64,000 nucleotides of DNA from Paenibacillus_AR mesotrionivorans (GCF_046098205.1 NZ_JBJURJ010000006.1:310001-374000), one strand, 5' to 3'; positions 34,218 to 42,761 are shown, counted from the stretch's first letter. A program made the numbers and translations. The notes: a model not told the origin generated them from the letters alone.

Positions 34218-35174
34218 CTAATACAGGGATTCGCCGGTGGTTTTTTTGCTCAGGAAGTTCCCGATGAACACCAGCATCAGCCCCACCACGGACTTGAACA
34301 GCCCGACGGCAGTGGTATAGCTGTATTGCTGGGACAAGAGGCCTGCCTTGTAGATGTAGGTGTCGAGGATTTCACCGTTGCCTGTATTCAGCGCATTCAG
34401 GAATACCCATACCCGCTCAAAGCCCAAATCCAGGAACTTGCCGATATGCAGCAGGAACAGGATCATGATGGTGGGGATCAAGGATGGCAGCGTAATGGCC
34501 ATGGTTTGCTTCCAGCGTCCCGCTCCGTCCACCTCGGCGGCTTCGTACAAATCGGGGTTGATGCCCGCCAGCGCCGCCAGATAAATAATGGTGCCGTAGC
34601 CCGAGTCCCGCCAGATGCCGGAGCCGATGAGCACGGTGCGGATGTAGGAATTTTCACCAAGGAAGTAGATCGGCTCGAAGCCCATCCATTCAAGCACATG
34701 GTTCACGATGCCTGTAGACGGAGACAGAATGCCCAAAGCGATACCGCTGATAATAACCCAGGACAGGAAGTGGGGCATGTAAACCACGGTTTGCAGCACC
34801 CGTTTGTACACCACCAGCCGGATTTCGTTCAAGAGCAGGGCCAGAATAATCGGCGCCGGGAAGGCAAATACCAGGTCGTACAATCCCAGCAGAATCGTAT
34901 TGGTCAGGATCCGCAGGAAGTCCTGGTACTGGAACATTGTCTTGAAATGCTCCAGCCCGACCCATTCACTGCCGGTAAAACCCTTGAAGATGTTGTAGTT
35001 CTGAAACGCAATGACCGACCCGGCCAGCGGCACATATTTGAAGATGATGAAATAGATGATCCCGGGCAAGGCAATCAGGTACAAGGTTCTGTATTTCCAC
35101 ATGTATGTGAAAAGAGAATGTTTGGTCGCCGTCTTGTAGCTTACCCGATCCGCGGCTGTTACTTTAGCAGCCAT
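34218..35174 (-). CDS. Carbohydrate ABC permease, LplB/YteP type
   Basis: This 318-residue permease has six predicted helices and EAA loop DLYEAAEVDGAGRWKQTMAITLPSLIP. The N-terminal cytoplasmic tail is followed by YLIALPGIIYFIIFKYVPL, the typical first helix of this subfamily. ATG 35174 follows GGGAGG. It is the first gene of the lyase locus on the minus strand and lies 79 bp after the tautomerase gene. With the LplC-type permease it forms the membrane channel that takes up oligosaccharides from the binding lipoprotein. Confidence 0.88.
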   Translation of the reverse strand: MAAKVTAADRVSYKTATKHSLFTYMWKYRTLYLIALPGIIYFIIFKYVPLAGSVIAFQNYNIFKGFTGSEWVGLEHFKTMFQYQDFLRILTNTILLGLYDLVFAFPAPIILALLLNEIRLVVYKRVLQTVVYMPHFLSWVIISGIALGILSPSTGIVNHVLEWMGFEPIYFLGENSYIRTVLIGSGIWRDSGYGTIIYLAALAGINPDLYEAAEVDGAGRWKQTMAITLPSLIPTIMILFLLHIGKFLDLGFERVWVFLNALNTGNGEILDTYIYKAGLLSQQYSYTTAVGLFKSVVGLMLVFIGNFLSKKTTGESLY

Positions 35175-35193
35175 ATTCCGTTTCCTCCCTAGA

Positions 35194-35235
35194 GTTTTGC
35201 GTTAGGGCGTGTATGAAAACTCACCCTAGCAAAAC
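35194..35235 (-). promoter_or_regulatory. Interrupted inverted repeat before the lplB-type gene
   Basis: GTTTTGC (35194-35200) plus TAGGG (35203-35207) pairs with CCCTA (35224-35228) plus GCAAAAC (35229-35235). It could be the terminator of the tautomerase gene or an operator or leader hairpin of the permease operon; there is no clear T tract. Confidence 0.45.
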
Positions 35236-35253
35236 CAGCATCGTAAGTGTAAC

Positions 35254-35433
35254 CTACGTTTTTCGCAAATTCGCCGGGGCGTTATCGTCCAGCGGAATTT
35301 CGTTGAATTCGATGGTAATGTATTGCTCCTCCCGTTGGATAATCCGGGACAGCTCCTTGGTAAAAACGGTTACGATTTCCTCCTTTTGCTCGGGGGTGCG
35401 CCCTTCATACATCTTGATGGTAATATGAGGCAT
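35254..35433 (-). CDS. 4-oxalocrotonate tautomerase-family small enzyme
   Basis: This 59-residue protein starts MPHITIKMYEGRTPEQKEE, the tautomerase signature. Pro2 becomes the N-terminal catalytic proline after Met removal. The size is that of a 4-OT monomer, which assembles as a hexamer. GGAAGGAGGG lies 8 bases before the ATG at 35433. The natural substrate is unknown; family members isomerise keto-enol acids. It precedes the lyase locus on the same strand, so a role in keto-acid handling there is possible, but this is speculation. Confidence 0.82.
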   Translation of the reverse strand: MPHITIKMYEGRTPEQKEEIVTVFTKELSRIIQREEQYITIEFNEIPLDDNAPANLRKT

Positions 35434-35609
35434 CCCATTCCCTCCTTCCCTTTAGTTAAGTCACTGAATCTGCCTTTATCGTACCGTGATTCCGCCAATC
35501 CCAAAATGGAGTCCCTGTGAGTCGGTTTGTGTTTTTTTTAGGTGCGGACAAGCTGAAGGCCGTCGTATTTCCAGAACCCGATAGAACGCTATAAAAAAAC
35601 TGTCGTTTG

Positions 35610-35648
35610 TATTTACATAGACATTATGATAAATTGTTTATGTAAATA
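35610..35648 (+). promoter_or_regulatory. 10-bp inverted repeat over the DUF2087 gene promoter
   Basis: TATTTACATA (35610-35619) and TATGTAAATA (35639-35648) are perfect inverted copies. A TATGAT that could serve as -10 lies between them. This is a strong candidate operator, possibly for the HTH protein encoded 22 bp downstream. Confidence 0.6.
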
Positions 35649-35670
35649 TAGACGAAATGAGGTTTTGTTT

Positions 35671-36792
35671 ATGGATAAATCCTTGTACGAGGCCTCGGTA
35701 GAGGAACTGAAGCTTGGCTACCGGCAGGAGGGACGGCAGAGGACTTGCCTGTGCTGCGGCTTTGAGACTGAAACCGGCGTAGTTTATCCCGGTGACGGCC
35801 GTTTTTATGATGCGGAGCGTTATATGGAGCTGCATATAGAAGAAAAGCACGGCGGTATGCTCTCTTATCTGCTGGCCCTGGACAAAAGCGCCACCGGCCT
35901 GACGGGCACCCATAAGCGGCTTTTGGAGCTGGCCGCCCAAGGAATGGGTGACGACCGGATTCAGAAGGAAATGGGCATCGGCAGTCCATCGACCATCCGC
36001 AACCACCGTTTTGCCTTACGGGAGAAGGAACGCCAGGCCCGGCTGTTTCTGGCTGTGATGGAGCTGTTGTCCGGCCAAGGGTCCAAAGCCTCAGGCACCC
36101 TGTCCGGCACAACCCCTGCCCCACATGGCTCGAAAGCAAAACGGACCAATCAGGATGAATTGGCCGCCTTTTTTCCTCTGGGTACAGACGGTCCCCTGGC
36201 CCGTTATCCCTCACGAAGCAAGCCGCTTCAGCTGGTGCTGGGTGTGATTGCCGAGCATTTCGCCTATGGGAAGCTCTATACCGAGCAAGAGGTTAATGAT
36301 GTCCTGGAGCCCGTATATGCGGATTATGCCCTGCTGCGGCGGAGTCTGGTGGATTATGGATATATGGAGCGAAAAAAAGATGGAAGTGAGTATTGGCGCT
36401 TAGCGCGCAGAAAGGAAGATGACGCTGTGGATCGGCGGAAGGAATTGCAGGAGCAGGCGAAGGAGATCAAGATTGAAGCGGGGGTTTATGGCATCCGCAA
36501 TCTCAAAAGCGGCAGAATTCTGGTGGAAAGCACCCCGAACCTTAAGAAACTTAACGGACTTAAGCTTTCTCTTGATTTGGGCAGCCATATGAACCGCCAG
36601 CTCCAGAAGGATTGGACGGCATTGGGGGAGGACTCCTTTGCTTTTGAGGTGCTGGAAAAACTAAAGAGACCGGAAACCGGCCCCTTCGACGAAAAACGCG
36701 AGCTGAAAAAACTGAAGGAAAAATGGCTGCGGGAGTTAATGCCCTTCGGCGAGCAGGGCTACAACTCGGATAAGGAGCGTCCGGAGGAGTAA
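35671..36792 (+). CDS. DUF2087 regulator fused to a GIY-YIG-like domain
   Basis: ATG 35671 (GAAATGAGG 8 bases upstream) gives 373 residues. A short Cys-containing N-terminal segment (CLCCGFETETG, then AERYMELHIEEKHGG) precedes a LuxR-like HTH (LTGTHKRLLELAAQGMGDDRIQKEM, STIRNHRFALREKE). The middle (about 185-265) is DUF2087, and the last ~100 residues resemble a GIY-YIG nuclease (AGVYGIRNLKSGRILVEST). The second signature Tyr-Ile-Gly has become ILVE and no catalytic Arg is evident in place, so nuclease activity is doubtful and the domain may bind nucleic acid only. Confidence 0.75.
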   Translation: MDKSLYEASVEELKLGYRQEGRQRTCLCCGFETETGVVYPGDGRFYDAERYMELHIEEKHGGMLSYLLALDKSATGLTGTHKRLLELAAQGMGDDRIQKEMGIGSPSTIRNHRFALREKERQARLFLAVMELLSGQGSKASGTLSGTTPAPHGSKAKRTNQDELAAFFPLGTDGPLARYPSRSKPLQLVLGVIAEHFAYGKLYTEQEVNDVLEPVYADYALLRRSLVDYGYMERKKDGSEYWRLARRKEDDAVDRRKELQEQAKEIKIEAGVYGIRNLKSGRILVESTPNLKKLNGLKLSLDLGSHMNRQLQKDWTALGEDSFAFEVLEKLKRPETGPFDEKRELKKLKEKWLRELMPFGEQGYNSDKERPEE

Positions 36793-36825
36793 GGAGCTGC
36801 GGGGAAACCGGTTCCTTTTCTTCCG

Positions 36826-37176
36826 TTATACATCCGCCTCATATACCAGCAGCTTCACTAATGAGCCGGAGCGGTTCTCCAGGCCATGGCTCCAGCCCGG
36901 TTTATTGAGAATCACATCTCCCGGCTTCACCTCACGCTCCTCCCCGTTCACGGTCATGAGGCCATGTCCTTCCACTATGACATATACCTCCTCATTGGTG
37001 TCCTTATGGGTATGATAGCCGATGGAGGTGCCCGGGGGCAGCTCCATGTAATAGAAGAACCGGAGCTTGCTGTCATAATCTTCTTCACTGAACAGCTTCA
37101 CGGAACGGACCTCACCCTTGCCCTTGTGGCTGCTGGCGGTTTTGAGCGGGGCATCCAAATAATTGCGTACGATCAT
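36826..37176 (-). CDS. Single-domain cupin protein
   Basis: This 116-residue protein has one cupin barrel: motif 1 GYHTHKDTNEEVYVIVEGHG and motif 2 PGDVILNKPGWSHGLEN, with the two His, Glu and later His expected to hold a metal. AAGGAGA precedes the ATG. Cupins of this size include isomerases, dioxygenases and sugar-binding sensors. No reaction can be assigned. It stands alone, convergent with the DUF2087 gene. Confidence 0.8.
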   Translation of the reverse strand: MIVRNYLDAPLKTASSHKGKGEVRSVKLFSEEDYDSKLRFFYYMELPPGTSIGYHTHKDTNEEVYVIVEGHGLMTVNGEEREVKPGDVILNKPGWSHGLENRSGSLVKLLVYEADV

Positions 37177-37278
37177 CGGGCAGTCTCCTTCCTTTACATG
37201 CGGTTTCTCGCGGGGAAATTCACCTCTTGATTATAATTCATTTCACATAGGTATTCTATTTATGAAGAGGTGATTGAT

Positions 37279-37863
37279 ATGTCCCCGCCACGGGAGCAAA
37301 CGATCCGTTTATTCGCTGCGCTGCCCCTGCCCCTGCCATTAAAGGATATCCTAAAAACAGATATGGAGCAGCTGCAAAAACAATATCCTTTCCAAAAATG
37401 GGTCCATCCCCAGGACCTGCATCTGACGCTGGTATTCCTCGGTGACATGGCCTCCTCTGCCGTTGATGCGGTGGCGGAGCGTCTGCGGGAGGCTGCCGCA
37501 GGCCTTCATCCATTCCCTCTGCGGCTGGAGGAGGCCGGAGTATTCGGACCGCCACGCACACCCCGGGTGTTATGGGCGGGCCTTCAGGGCGAGGTCGCCA
37601 GGCTCAGGGAGCTGCAGGCCCGTGTGTCAGATTGCCAGACGTCCTTGGGGTATACACCGGAGGAGCGGGCTTATTCGCCCCACCTGACCCTGGCCCGCCA
37701 ATATACAGGAAGCTCTCCCGTGTCCAAGGAGGCGTTGGCTGCTGTCTTCCCCAAGGGGGCTGCGGCGTATGCGTGGACGGCTGACCGGCTGGTACTGTAC
37801 CGGAGCCATCTGGGGAAGCTGCCCATGTATGAGGAGCTTGTGTCTGTGCCCTTTTCCGGTTAG
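37279..37863 (+). CDS. thpR: RNA 2',3'-cyclic phosphodiesterase (ThpR/LigT family)
   Basis: This 194-residue 2H phosphoesterase has both signature motifs, HLTLVF near residue 48 and HLTLAR near 135. It opens RNA 2',3'-cyclic phosphates; the family was first described as a 2'-5' RNA ligase. ATG 37279 follows GAGGTG; the in-frame GTG at 37270 is within that site. It is monocistronic. A perfect 20-bp palindrome directly follows the stop codon, and a bidirectional terminator lies at 37945. Confidence 0.85.
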   Translation: MSPPREQTIRLFAALPLPLPLKDILKTDMEQLQKQYPFQKWVHPQDLHLTLVFLGDMASSAVDAVAERLREAAAGLHPFPLRLEEAGVFGPPRTPRVLWAGLQGEVARLRELQARVSDCQTSLGYTPEERAYSPHLTLARQYTGSSPVSKEALAAVFPKGAAAYAWTADRLVLYRSHLGKLPMYEELVSVPFSG

Positions 37864-37944
37864 AGCGGCCCTCCGGAGGGCCGCGGCGCAGCTTTCACCT
37901 TTTACTGTGATAACGCATTGCCGGAAATAAACGACAAACAACCC

Positions 37945-37986
37945 AAAAACCGCCGCCCCTGTTTATAACAGGAGCAGCGGTTTTTT
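37945..37986 (-). terminator. Bidirectional terminator between thpR and the livJ-like gene
   Basis: AAAAACCGC and GCGGTTTTTT frame a hairpin with an inner CCCCTG/CAGGAG stem. Flanking A and T tracts serve both directions. Confidence 0.8.
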
Positions 37987-38009
37987 CATACCTGAGCTGT
38001 TGCTACGGC

Positions 38010-39203
38010 TTACGGGTTTACCTTTGCTTTGAACACTTGTTTGCCGTCCTTGTACTCCAGCACAACTGCGGACTTAACCGGGTCGTGGGTTTCATTCAGA
38101 GTCAGGGAGCCGGTAGCCAGCTTCAGATCCTTGGTTTTGGCCAGGGCATCGGTGATCTTCTGGGGCTCTACGGAGTTGGCGCGTTTGATGGCGTCAACCA
38201 GCATGTTTACAGCGTCATAGCCCAGGGCAGCCAGAGAGTCGGGAGTTTCGTTGTTGTTATCCTTCTTGAAGGCTTCAACGAATTTCTTGATCTCGGCAGA
38301 GCTGTCATCAGCTGCATAGTGGTTGGACAGATAGGTGTTGTTCAGAGCGTCCTTACCGGCAATCTCCAGCAGCTGCGGGGAATCCCAGCCGTCGCCGCCC
38401 ATGATAGGAGCCTTGATACCCAGCTCACGGGCTTGCTTCACGATCTTGCCAACTTCTTCATAGTATCCGGGAACGTAGATGAATTCCGGGTTCTTTTCCT
38501 TGATACGGGTCAAGACGGCTTTGAAGTCAGTATCCTTTTGTTGGTAGGATTCTTCAGCTACAATAGTGCCGCCGTTTTTGGTGAAGGTTTCCTTAAAGAA
38601 CTTTTGGAGACCCTTGGAATAGTCAGAGGAGGAGTCCAGATAGATGGCTGCATTCTTCACCTTCAGCTCCTTGGAGGCGAAGTCCGCTGCCACTTTACCT
38701 TGGAAGGGGTCAATGAAGCAAACACGGAATACATAATCATTCACCTTACCGGTACGCTCGTCCACGGTCACCTTAGGGTTGGTGGCGGAGGTGGTGATCA
38801 ACGGTACTTTCTTCTCTTGTGCAACCGGCACGGCGCCCAAGGTGTTGGTGGAGGTTACGGGCCCGATCAGCGCCACAACCTTGTCGTTGGAGATCAGCTT
38901 CTGTGCTGCCCGTGTTGCTTCCTCGGACTTGGAGGCATTATCGGCTTGAACCAGCTCAAGCTGCTTGCCCAGCACGCCGCCGGCAGCATTGATTTCCTTC
39001 ACCGCCAGCTTCAATCCCTTCATCGAAGAGTTGCCGAAGGAAGCTTGCCCGCCGGTCATCTCGAAGTTGGCTCCAATCTTGATGGTACCCCCTGCACCTG
39101 CATCCCCGCCGCTTGCGGTGGTCTCTTTTTTCTCCCCGCAGCCTGCCAGGGGGGCGACTGTCAGCACAAGTGCCGTAGCCGCAGCGATCCATGTTTTCTT
39201 CAT
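38010..39203 (-). CDS. livJ: Branched-chain amino acid-binding lipoprotein (LivJ-like)
   Basis: ATG 39203 behind GGAAGGGAA gives 397 residues with a lipoprotein signal ending LAGC and a Leu/Ile/Val-binding fold (IKIGANFEMTGGQASFGNSSMKGLKLAVKEINAAGG, VALIGPVTSTNT, SLAALGYDAVNMLVDAI). It is the last gene of the livHMGF operon, 144 bp after livF. The gap holds a perfect 11-bp hairpin at 39287-39337, which may adjust its expression relative to the membrane genes. Ligands are inferred from the family. Confidence 0.88.
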   Translation of the reverse strand: MKKTWIAAATALVLTVAPLAGCGEKKETTASGGDAGAGGTIKIGANFEMTGGQASFGNSSMKGLKLAVKEINAAGGVLGKQLELVQADNASKSEEATRAAQKLISNDKVVALIGPVTSTNTLGAVPVAQEKKVPLITTSATNPKVTVDERTGKVNDYVFRVCFIDPFQGKVAADFASKELKVKNAAIYLDSSSDYSKGLQKFFKETFTKNGGTIVAEESYQQKDTDFKAVLTRIKEKNPEFIYVPGYYEEVGKIVKQARELGIKAPIMGGDGWDSPQLLEIAGKDALNNTYLSNHYAADDSSAEIKKFVEAFKKDNNNETPDSLAALGYDAVNMLVDAIKRANSVEPQKITDALAKTKDLKLATGSLTLNETHDPVKSAVVLEYKDGKQVFKAKVNP

Positions 39204-39286
39204 GTTTGATTCCCTTCCTTCTCCTATTAATGATGGATTGTATATTCTGAACGTGTCTGGGGCACGTTTCATTCGTGAAGGGGGCT

Positions 39287-39337
39287 CCCCCAAAAGTAAT
39301 CGGAATAAGCTACAGAGCTTTACTTCACTTTTGGGGG
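39287..39337 (-). promoter_or_regulatory. Hairpin between livF and livJ
   Basis: CCCCCAAAAGT (39287-39297) and ACTTTTGGGGG (39327-39337) are perfect inverted copies around a 29-base loop. No T tract follows on the minus strand, so it may protect or process mRNA and not end transcription. Confidence 0.6.
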
Positions 39338-39346
39338 AATCGTTGC

Positions 39347-40054
39347 TTAGTGGCCGCCGAGATAGGCTGCCTTGATCTCCTCGGATTGCGACAGCTCTGC
39401 AGCATTGCCGGACAATACGATATTGCCGGTTTCGAGTACATAGGCACGATGGGCGATCTTCAAGGCCTGGTTGGCGTTTTGCTCTACAAGCAGAACCGTG
39501 GTGCCTTGTTTGTTGATTTCCTCGACGGTGCGGAAGATGTCTTGAACAAGGAGCGGTGCAAGCCCCATGGAGGGCTCATCCAGCAGCAGCAGCTTGGGAC
39601 GGGACATCAGCGCCCGGCCGATAGCCAGCATTTGCTGCTCCCCGCCTGACAGGGTGCCGGACTGCTGCTTTTTGCGTTCAAGCAGCCGGGGGAAACGTTC
39701 GTACACACCTTCCATATCCTTCTTGATCTCCTGATGATCCTTGCGCAGGTAAGCACCCAGCTCCAGGTTTTCCTCCACGGTCATATTGGCGAATACCCGG
39801 CGGCCTTCAGGACAATGGATCAATCCCTGCATCACGATGGAGGTAGCCGACTGCCCGGCGATGGATTTGCCCAGGAACTTGATGTCTCCGGTTTTCGGCT
39901 TCAATAAGCCGGACAGGGTTTTCAGCAGGGTGGACTTGCCTGCTCCGTTAGCGCCAATCAGGGTGACGATTTCCCCCTCCAGCACCTCCAGACTAACTCC
40001 CTGAAGCGCATGGATGGCTCCGTAATACACATTGATGTCTTCAACCTTCAGCAT
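39347..40054 (-). CDS. livF: Branched-chain amino acid ABC ATPase LivF
   Basis: This 235-residue ATP-binding protein has Walker A GANGAGKST, signature LSGGEQQM and Walker B LLLLDEPSMGLAP, the last typical of LivF. AGGAGG precedes the ATG, and the gene follows livG by 4 bp. It forms the ATPase heterodimer with LivG that powers uptake through LivHM. Confidence 0.92.
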   Translation of the reverse strand: MLKVEDINVYYGAIHALQGVSLEVLEGEIVTLIGANGAGKSTLLKTLSGLLKPKTGDIKFLGKSIAGQSATSIVMQGLIHCPEGRRVFANMTVEENLELGAYLRKDHQEIKKDMEGVYERFPRLLERKKQQSGTLSGGEQQMLAIGRALMSRPKLLLLDEPSMGLAPLLVQDIFRTVEEINKQGTTVLLVEQNANQALKIAHRAYVLETGNIVLSGNAAELSQSEEIKAAYLGGH

Positions 40055-40058
40055 GAAA

Positions 40059-40838
40059 TTAAGCCTCCTGTCCCAAGTATGCCTCGATTACCTTCGGATT
40101 CGAGCGGATCATCTCCGGCGTGCCGTTGGCAATCAGCATACCCCGGTCCAGTACATAAATACGGTCACACACACCCATAACCAGACCCATGTCATGCTCG
40201 ATCAGAAGGATGGTCAGATTGAATTCCTCCCGGATCCAGCGGATCAGATGCATCAGCTCTTCGGTTTCATTGGGGTTCATGCCGGCGGCCGGCTCATCCA
40301 GCAGGAGCAGCTTGGGCCGGGAGGCCAGGGCACGGGCAATTTCCAGGCGGCGCTGATTGCCGTAGCTTAGGTTTTTGGCCAGCTCATCCTTCATATGGTC
40401 CAGCTTAAAAATTTTGAGCAGATTCAATGCCTCGTTGGTGATTTCCTGCTCGCCCTTGAAAAACGCCGGAAGCCTCAGGAAGGTGGTCCACACGCTGTGC
40501 TTGGCATGCTGGTGGAAAGCAATCTTTACGTTCTCCTCTACGGTCATGTTTCCGAACAACCGGATATTTTGGAAGGTGCGTGCTGCACCTTTCCAGTTGA
40601 TTCTATAAGGCTTCATACCACCGATGGACTCGCCGGAGAGCAGCACCTGTCCTTCGGAAGGCTCGTATACGCCGGTCAACAGATTGAACAGGGTTGTTTT
40701 GCCGGCACCGTTGGGGCCGATGAGTCCGATGAGCTCACCCTCATTCAGATACAGGGAAACATCGGTCAAGGCCTTCAGACCACCGAAGGTACGGCTGGCC
40801 TGTTTGACATTAAGAAGCGCTAGTGATGTCGCCGTCAT
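40059..40838 (-). CDS. livG: Branched-chain amino acid ABC ATPase LivG
   Basis: This is a ~259-residue ATPase with Walker A GPNGAGKTT, signature LSYGNQRRLEIARA (typical of LivG) and Walker B LLLLDEPAAGMNP. Two in-frame ATGs exist; 40838 is preferred because AAAGGAG is 9 bases upstream, while 40844 is only 3 bases away. Its start lies within the last 29 bases of livM, so translation is coupled. Confidence 0.92.
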   Translation of the reverse strand: MTATSLALLNVKQASRTFGGLKALTDVSLYLNEGELIGLIGPNGAGKTTLFNLLTGVYEPSEGQVLLSGESIGGMKPYRINWKGAARTFQNIRLFGNMTVEENVKIAFHQHAKHSVWTTFLRLPAFFKGEQEITNEALNLLKIFKLDHMKDELAKNLSYGNQRRLEIARALASRPKLLLLDEPAAGMNPNETEELMHLIRWIREEFNLTILLIEHDMGLVMGVCDRIYVLDRGMLIANGTPEMIRSNPKVIEAYLGQEA

Positions 40839-41787
40839 GGACATTCGCTCCTTTCTTCCGGAACCATTTGGTTATGAATTTATAATTGAACTCCTTGTTG
40901 CCCATCATGCCGCCCGGACGGAAGATCATCATAATAATCAGCGCCAGGGAGTAAATGATCATACGCAATTCGGGATAATCCTGCAGCAGAGTGAAGATCA
41001 TGGTAAGTGCAACAGCTCCGACAATGGCTCCCGTGGTGCTGCCTAGGCCGCCTAATACGACCATAACCAGAATTTCGAAGGATTTCAGGAAGTTAAAGCT
41101 GGTGGGATTAATAACATAGAACTTGTGGGCATAAAGCGCTCCGCCGACACCGGCGAAGAAGGACCCGATCACAAAGGCGATGACCTTGTAGATGGTGGTA
41201 TTGATTCCCATGGATTCGGCAGCAATCTCATTCTCGCGAATGGCAATGCAGGCCCGGCCGTGGGTGGAGCGTACGAAGTTCTGGATGACGATTATCGTGA
41301 TGACGGTGAAGAGGAATACCCATCCCCAGGTGGTTTTGGCGGGAATACCGCTGAGTCCTGATGCGCCGCCTACATATTCCGTATTCAGCAGGGCAATCCG
41401 GATGATTTCCCCAAGACCCAGGGTGGCAATAGCCAGATAGTCGCCCTTCAGACGAAGGGTAGGCAAGCCTATGAGCAAGCCGAACAGGGCTGCTACAGTT
41501 CCCCCGGCTACAATCGCCAGCGGAAATGCCCAGTCGAAATCCAATGTGAGAATGGCTGACGTATAGGCACCGATGGACATAAACCCGGCATGGCCCAGGG
41601 AGAATTGTCCGGTAAAACCGTTAATGAGGTTTAGCGATACGGTGAGGATGATATTGATACAAATGAGGATCAGGGTGGTTTCGGCCACATCATTCAATGT
41701 TCCGCCGGACACCAGCACCTGGAAGATAAAGAAGACGACGAGACAGCCAACCAGCATGGAGGCAAAGGGTTTTGCTGCTTTCAGCAT
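40810..41787 (-). CDS. livM: Branched-chain amino acid ABC permease LivM
   Basis: This 325-residue permease has eight to nine predicted helices and the LivM landmarks LNLINGFTGQFSLGHAGFMSIGAY, LPTLRLKGDYLAIATLGLGEIIR and VVLGGLGSTTGAIVGA. ATG 41787 is taken with the weak AGGTG site; a GTG at 41796 directly after the livH stop would add three residues. It pairs with LivH. Confidence 0.9.
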   Translation of the reverse strand: MLKAAKPFASMLVGCLVVFFIFQVLVSGGTLNDVAETTLILICINIILTVSLNLINGFTGQFSLGHAGFMSIGAYTSAILTLDFDWAFPLAIVAGGTVAALFGLLIGLPTLRLKGDYLAIATLGLGEIIRIALLNTEYVGGASGLSGIPAKTTWGWVFLFTVITIIVIQNFVRSTHGRACIAIRENEIAAESMGINTTIYKVIAFVIGSFFAGVGGALYAHKFYVINPTSFNFLKSFEILVMVVLGGLGSTTGAIVGAVALTMIFTLLQDYPELRMIIYSLALIIMMIFRPGGMMGNKEFNYKFITKWFRKKGANVHDGDITSAS

Positions 41788-41796
41788 GGCCGGCAC

Positions 41797-42696
41797 CTAC
41801 ACTTTCTCCCGGATGTTCTTGCCGAACAGGCCGGAGGGTTTGAAGATCAGGATGAGGATCAGCACAGCGAAGGCAACGCCGTCGCGCCACATGGAGTAAC
41901 CCACGGAGGAAACGCCGGTTTCTACGGTTCCCAGAAGCAAGCCGCCTACAAGAGCACCGGGAATACTGCCGATTCCGCCCAAAACGGCGGCAACGAAGGC
42001 CTTCAAGCCGGGAAGCATACCCATCAGCGGGTCAACGGAATTGTATGTCATGCCGAAGATAACGCCGGCTGCAGCTGCAAGTGCGGAGCCGATGGCAAAG
42101 GTGGAGGAGATGGTCCGGTCCACATTAATGCCCATCAAGCGGGCTGCTTCCATATCGAAGGATACGGCACGCATGGCCTTGCCTGTTTTGGTCTTTTGGA
42201 CAATGTATTGCAGGACAACCATCAGCAGAACCGTAATCAGCAGAATCATAATTTGGTTGGAATCAATCTGCAGGCCCAGAATTTCAAATTGCTTCTTGGC
42301 GATGATCTCAGGGAAGCCCTTGGGCTGCGGACCGACAATAAAGATGCCGCCATTCTCCAGCAGGAACGAAACGCCCACTGCCGTAATCAGAATGGAAATC
42401 CGCGATGCATTCCGCAGCGGACGGTACGCGATCCGTTCGATGACCATGCCGAGAATCGCACTGAAGGCCATGGAGAATATCAAGGCAACAAGAAACACAA
42501 CAACCGGGGGAAGATTGTATTGATCCAAACCCTTGGCAATATAGAGGCCTGCGAAGGCGCCTACCATAAACACGTCGCCGTGTGCGAAGTTGATCAGCTT
42601 AATAATGCCGTAAACCATGGTATAGCCCAAAGCGATGAGTGCGTAAATGCTTCCCACCGACAGACCATTGATGATCTGTTGAATGTAATATTCCAT
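41797..42696 (-). CDS. livH: Branched-chain amino acid ABC permease LivH
   Basis: This 299-residue permease has LivH motifs (INGLSVGSIYALIALGYTMVYGIIKLINFAHGD, AVLGGIGSIPGALVGGLLLG) and about eight membrane helices. It is the first gene of the operon. GAGAGGTG precedes the ATG, and a sigma-A promoter is seen at 42732-42761. Confidence 0.92.
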   Translation of the reverse strand: MEYYIQQIINGLSVGSIYALIALGYTMVYGIIKLINFAHGDVFMVGAFAGLYIAKGLDQYNLPPVVVFLVALIFSMAFSAILGMVIERIAYRPLRNASRISILITAVGVSFLLENGGIFIVGPQPKGFPEIIAKKQFEILGLQIDSNQIMILLITVLLMVVLQYIVQKTKTGKAMRAVSFDMEAARLMGINVDRTISSTFAIGSALAAAAGVIFGMTYNSVDPLMGMLPGLKAFVAAVLGGIGSIPGALVGGLLLGTVETGVSSVGYSMWRDGVAFAVLILILIFKPSGLFGKNIREKV

Positions 42697-42731
42697 TAGT
42701 ACACCTCTCGTATGTTAGGAATGTGTGAGTA

Positions 42732-42761
42732 ATTATAACATCATATGTCGCGGGTTGTAAA
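42732..42761 (-). promoter_or_regulatory. Sigma-A promoter of the liv operon
   Basis: On the minus strand TTTACA (complement of 42756-42761) and TATAAT (complement of 42732-42737) are separated by 18 bp, 36 bp upstream of livH. Confidence 0.65.

Noticed and set aside
37865..37884. Perfect 20-bp GC-rich palindrome after thpR as a terminator
   Set aside because: It has no loop and no T tract; the hairpin at 37945 is the better terminator.
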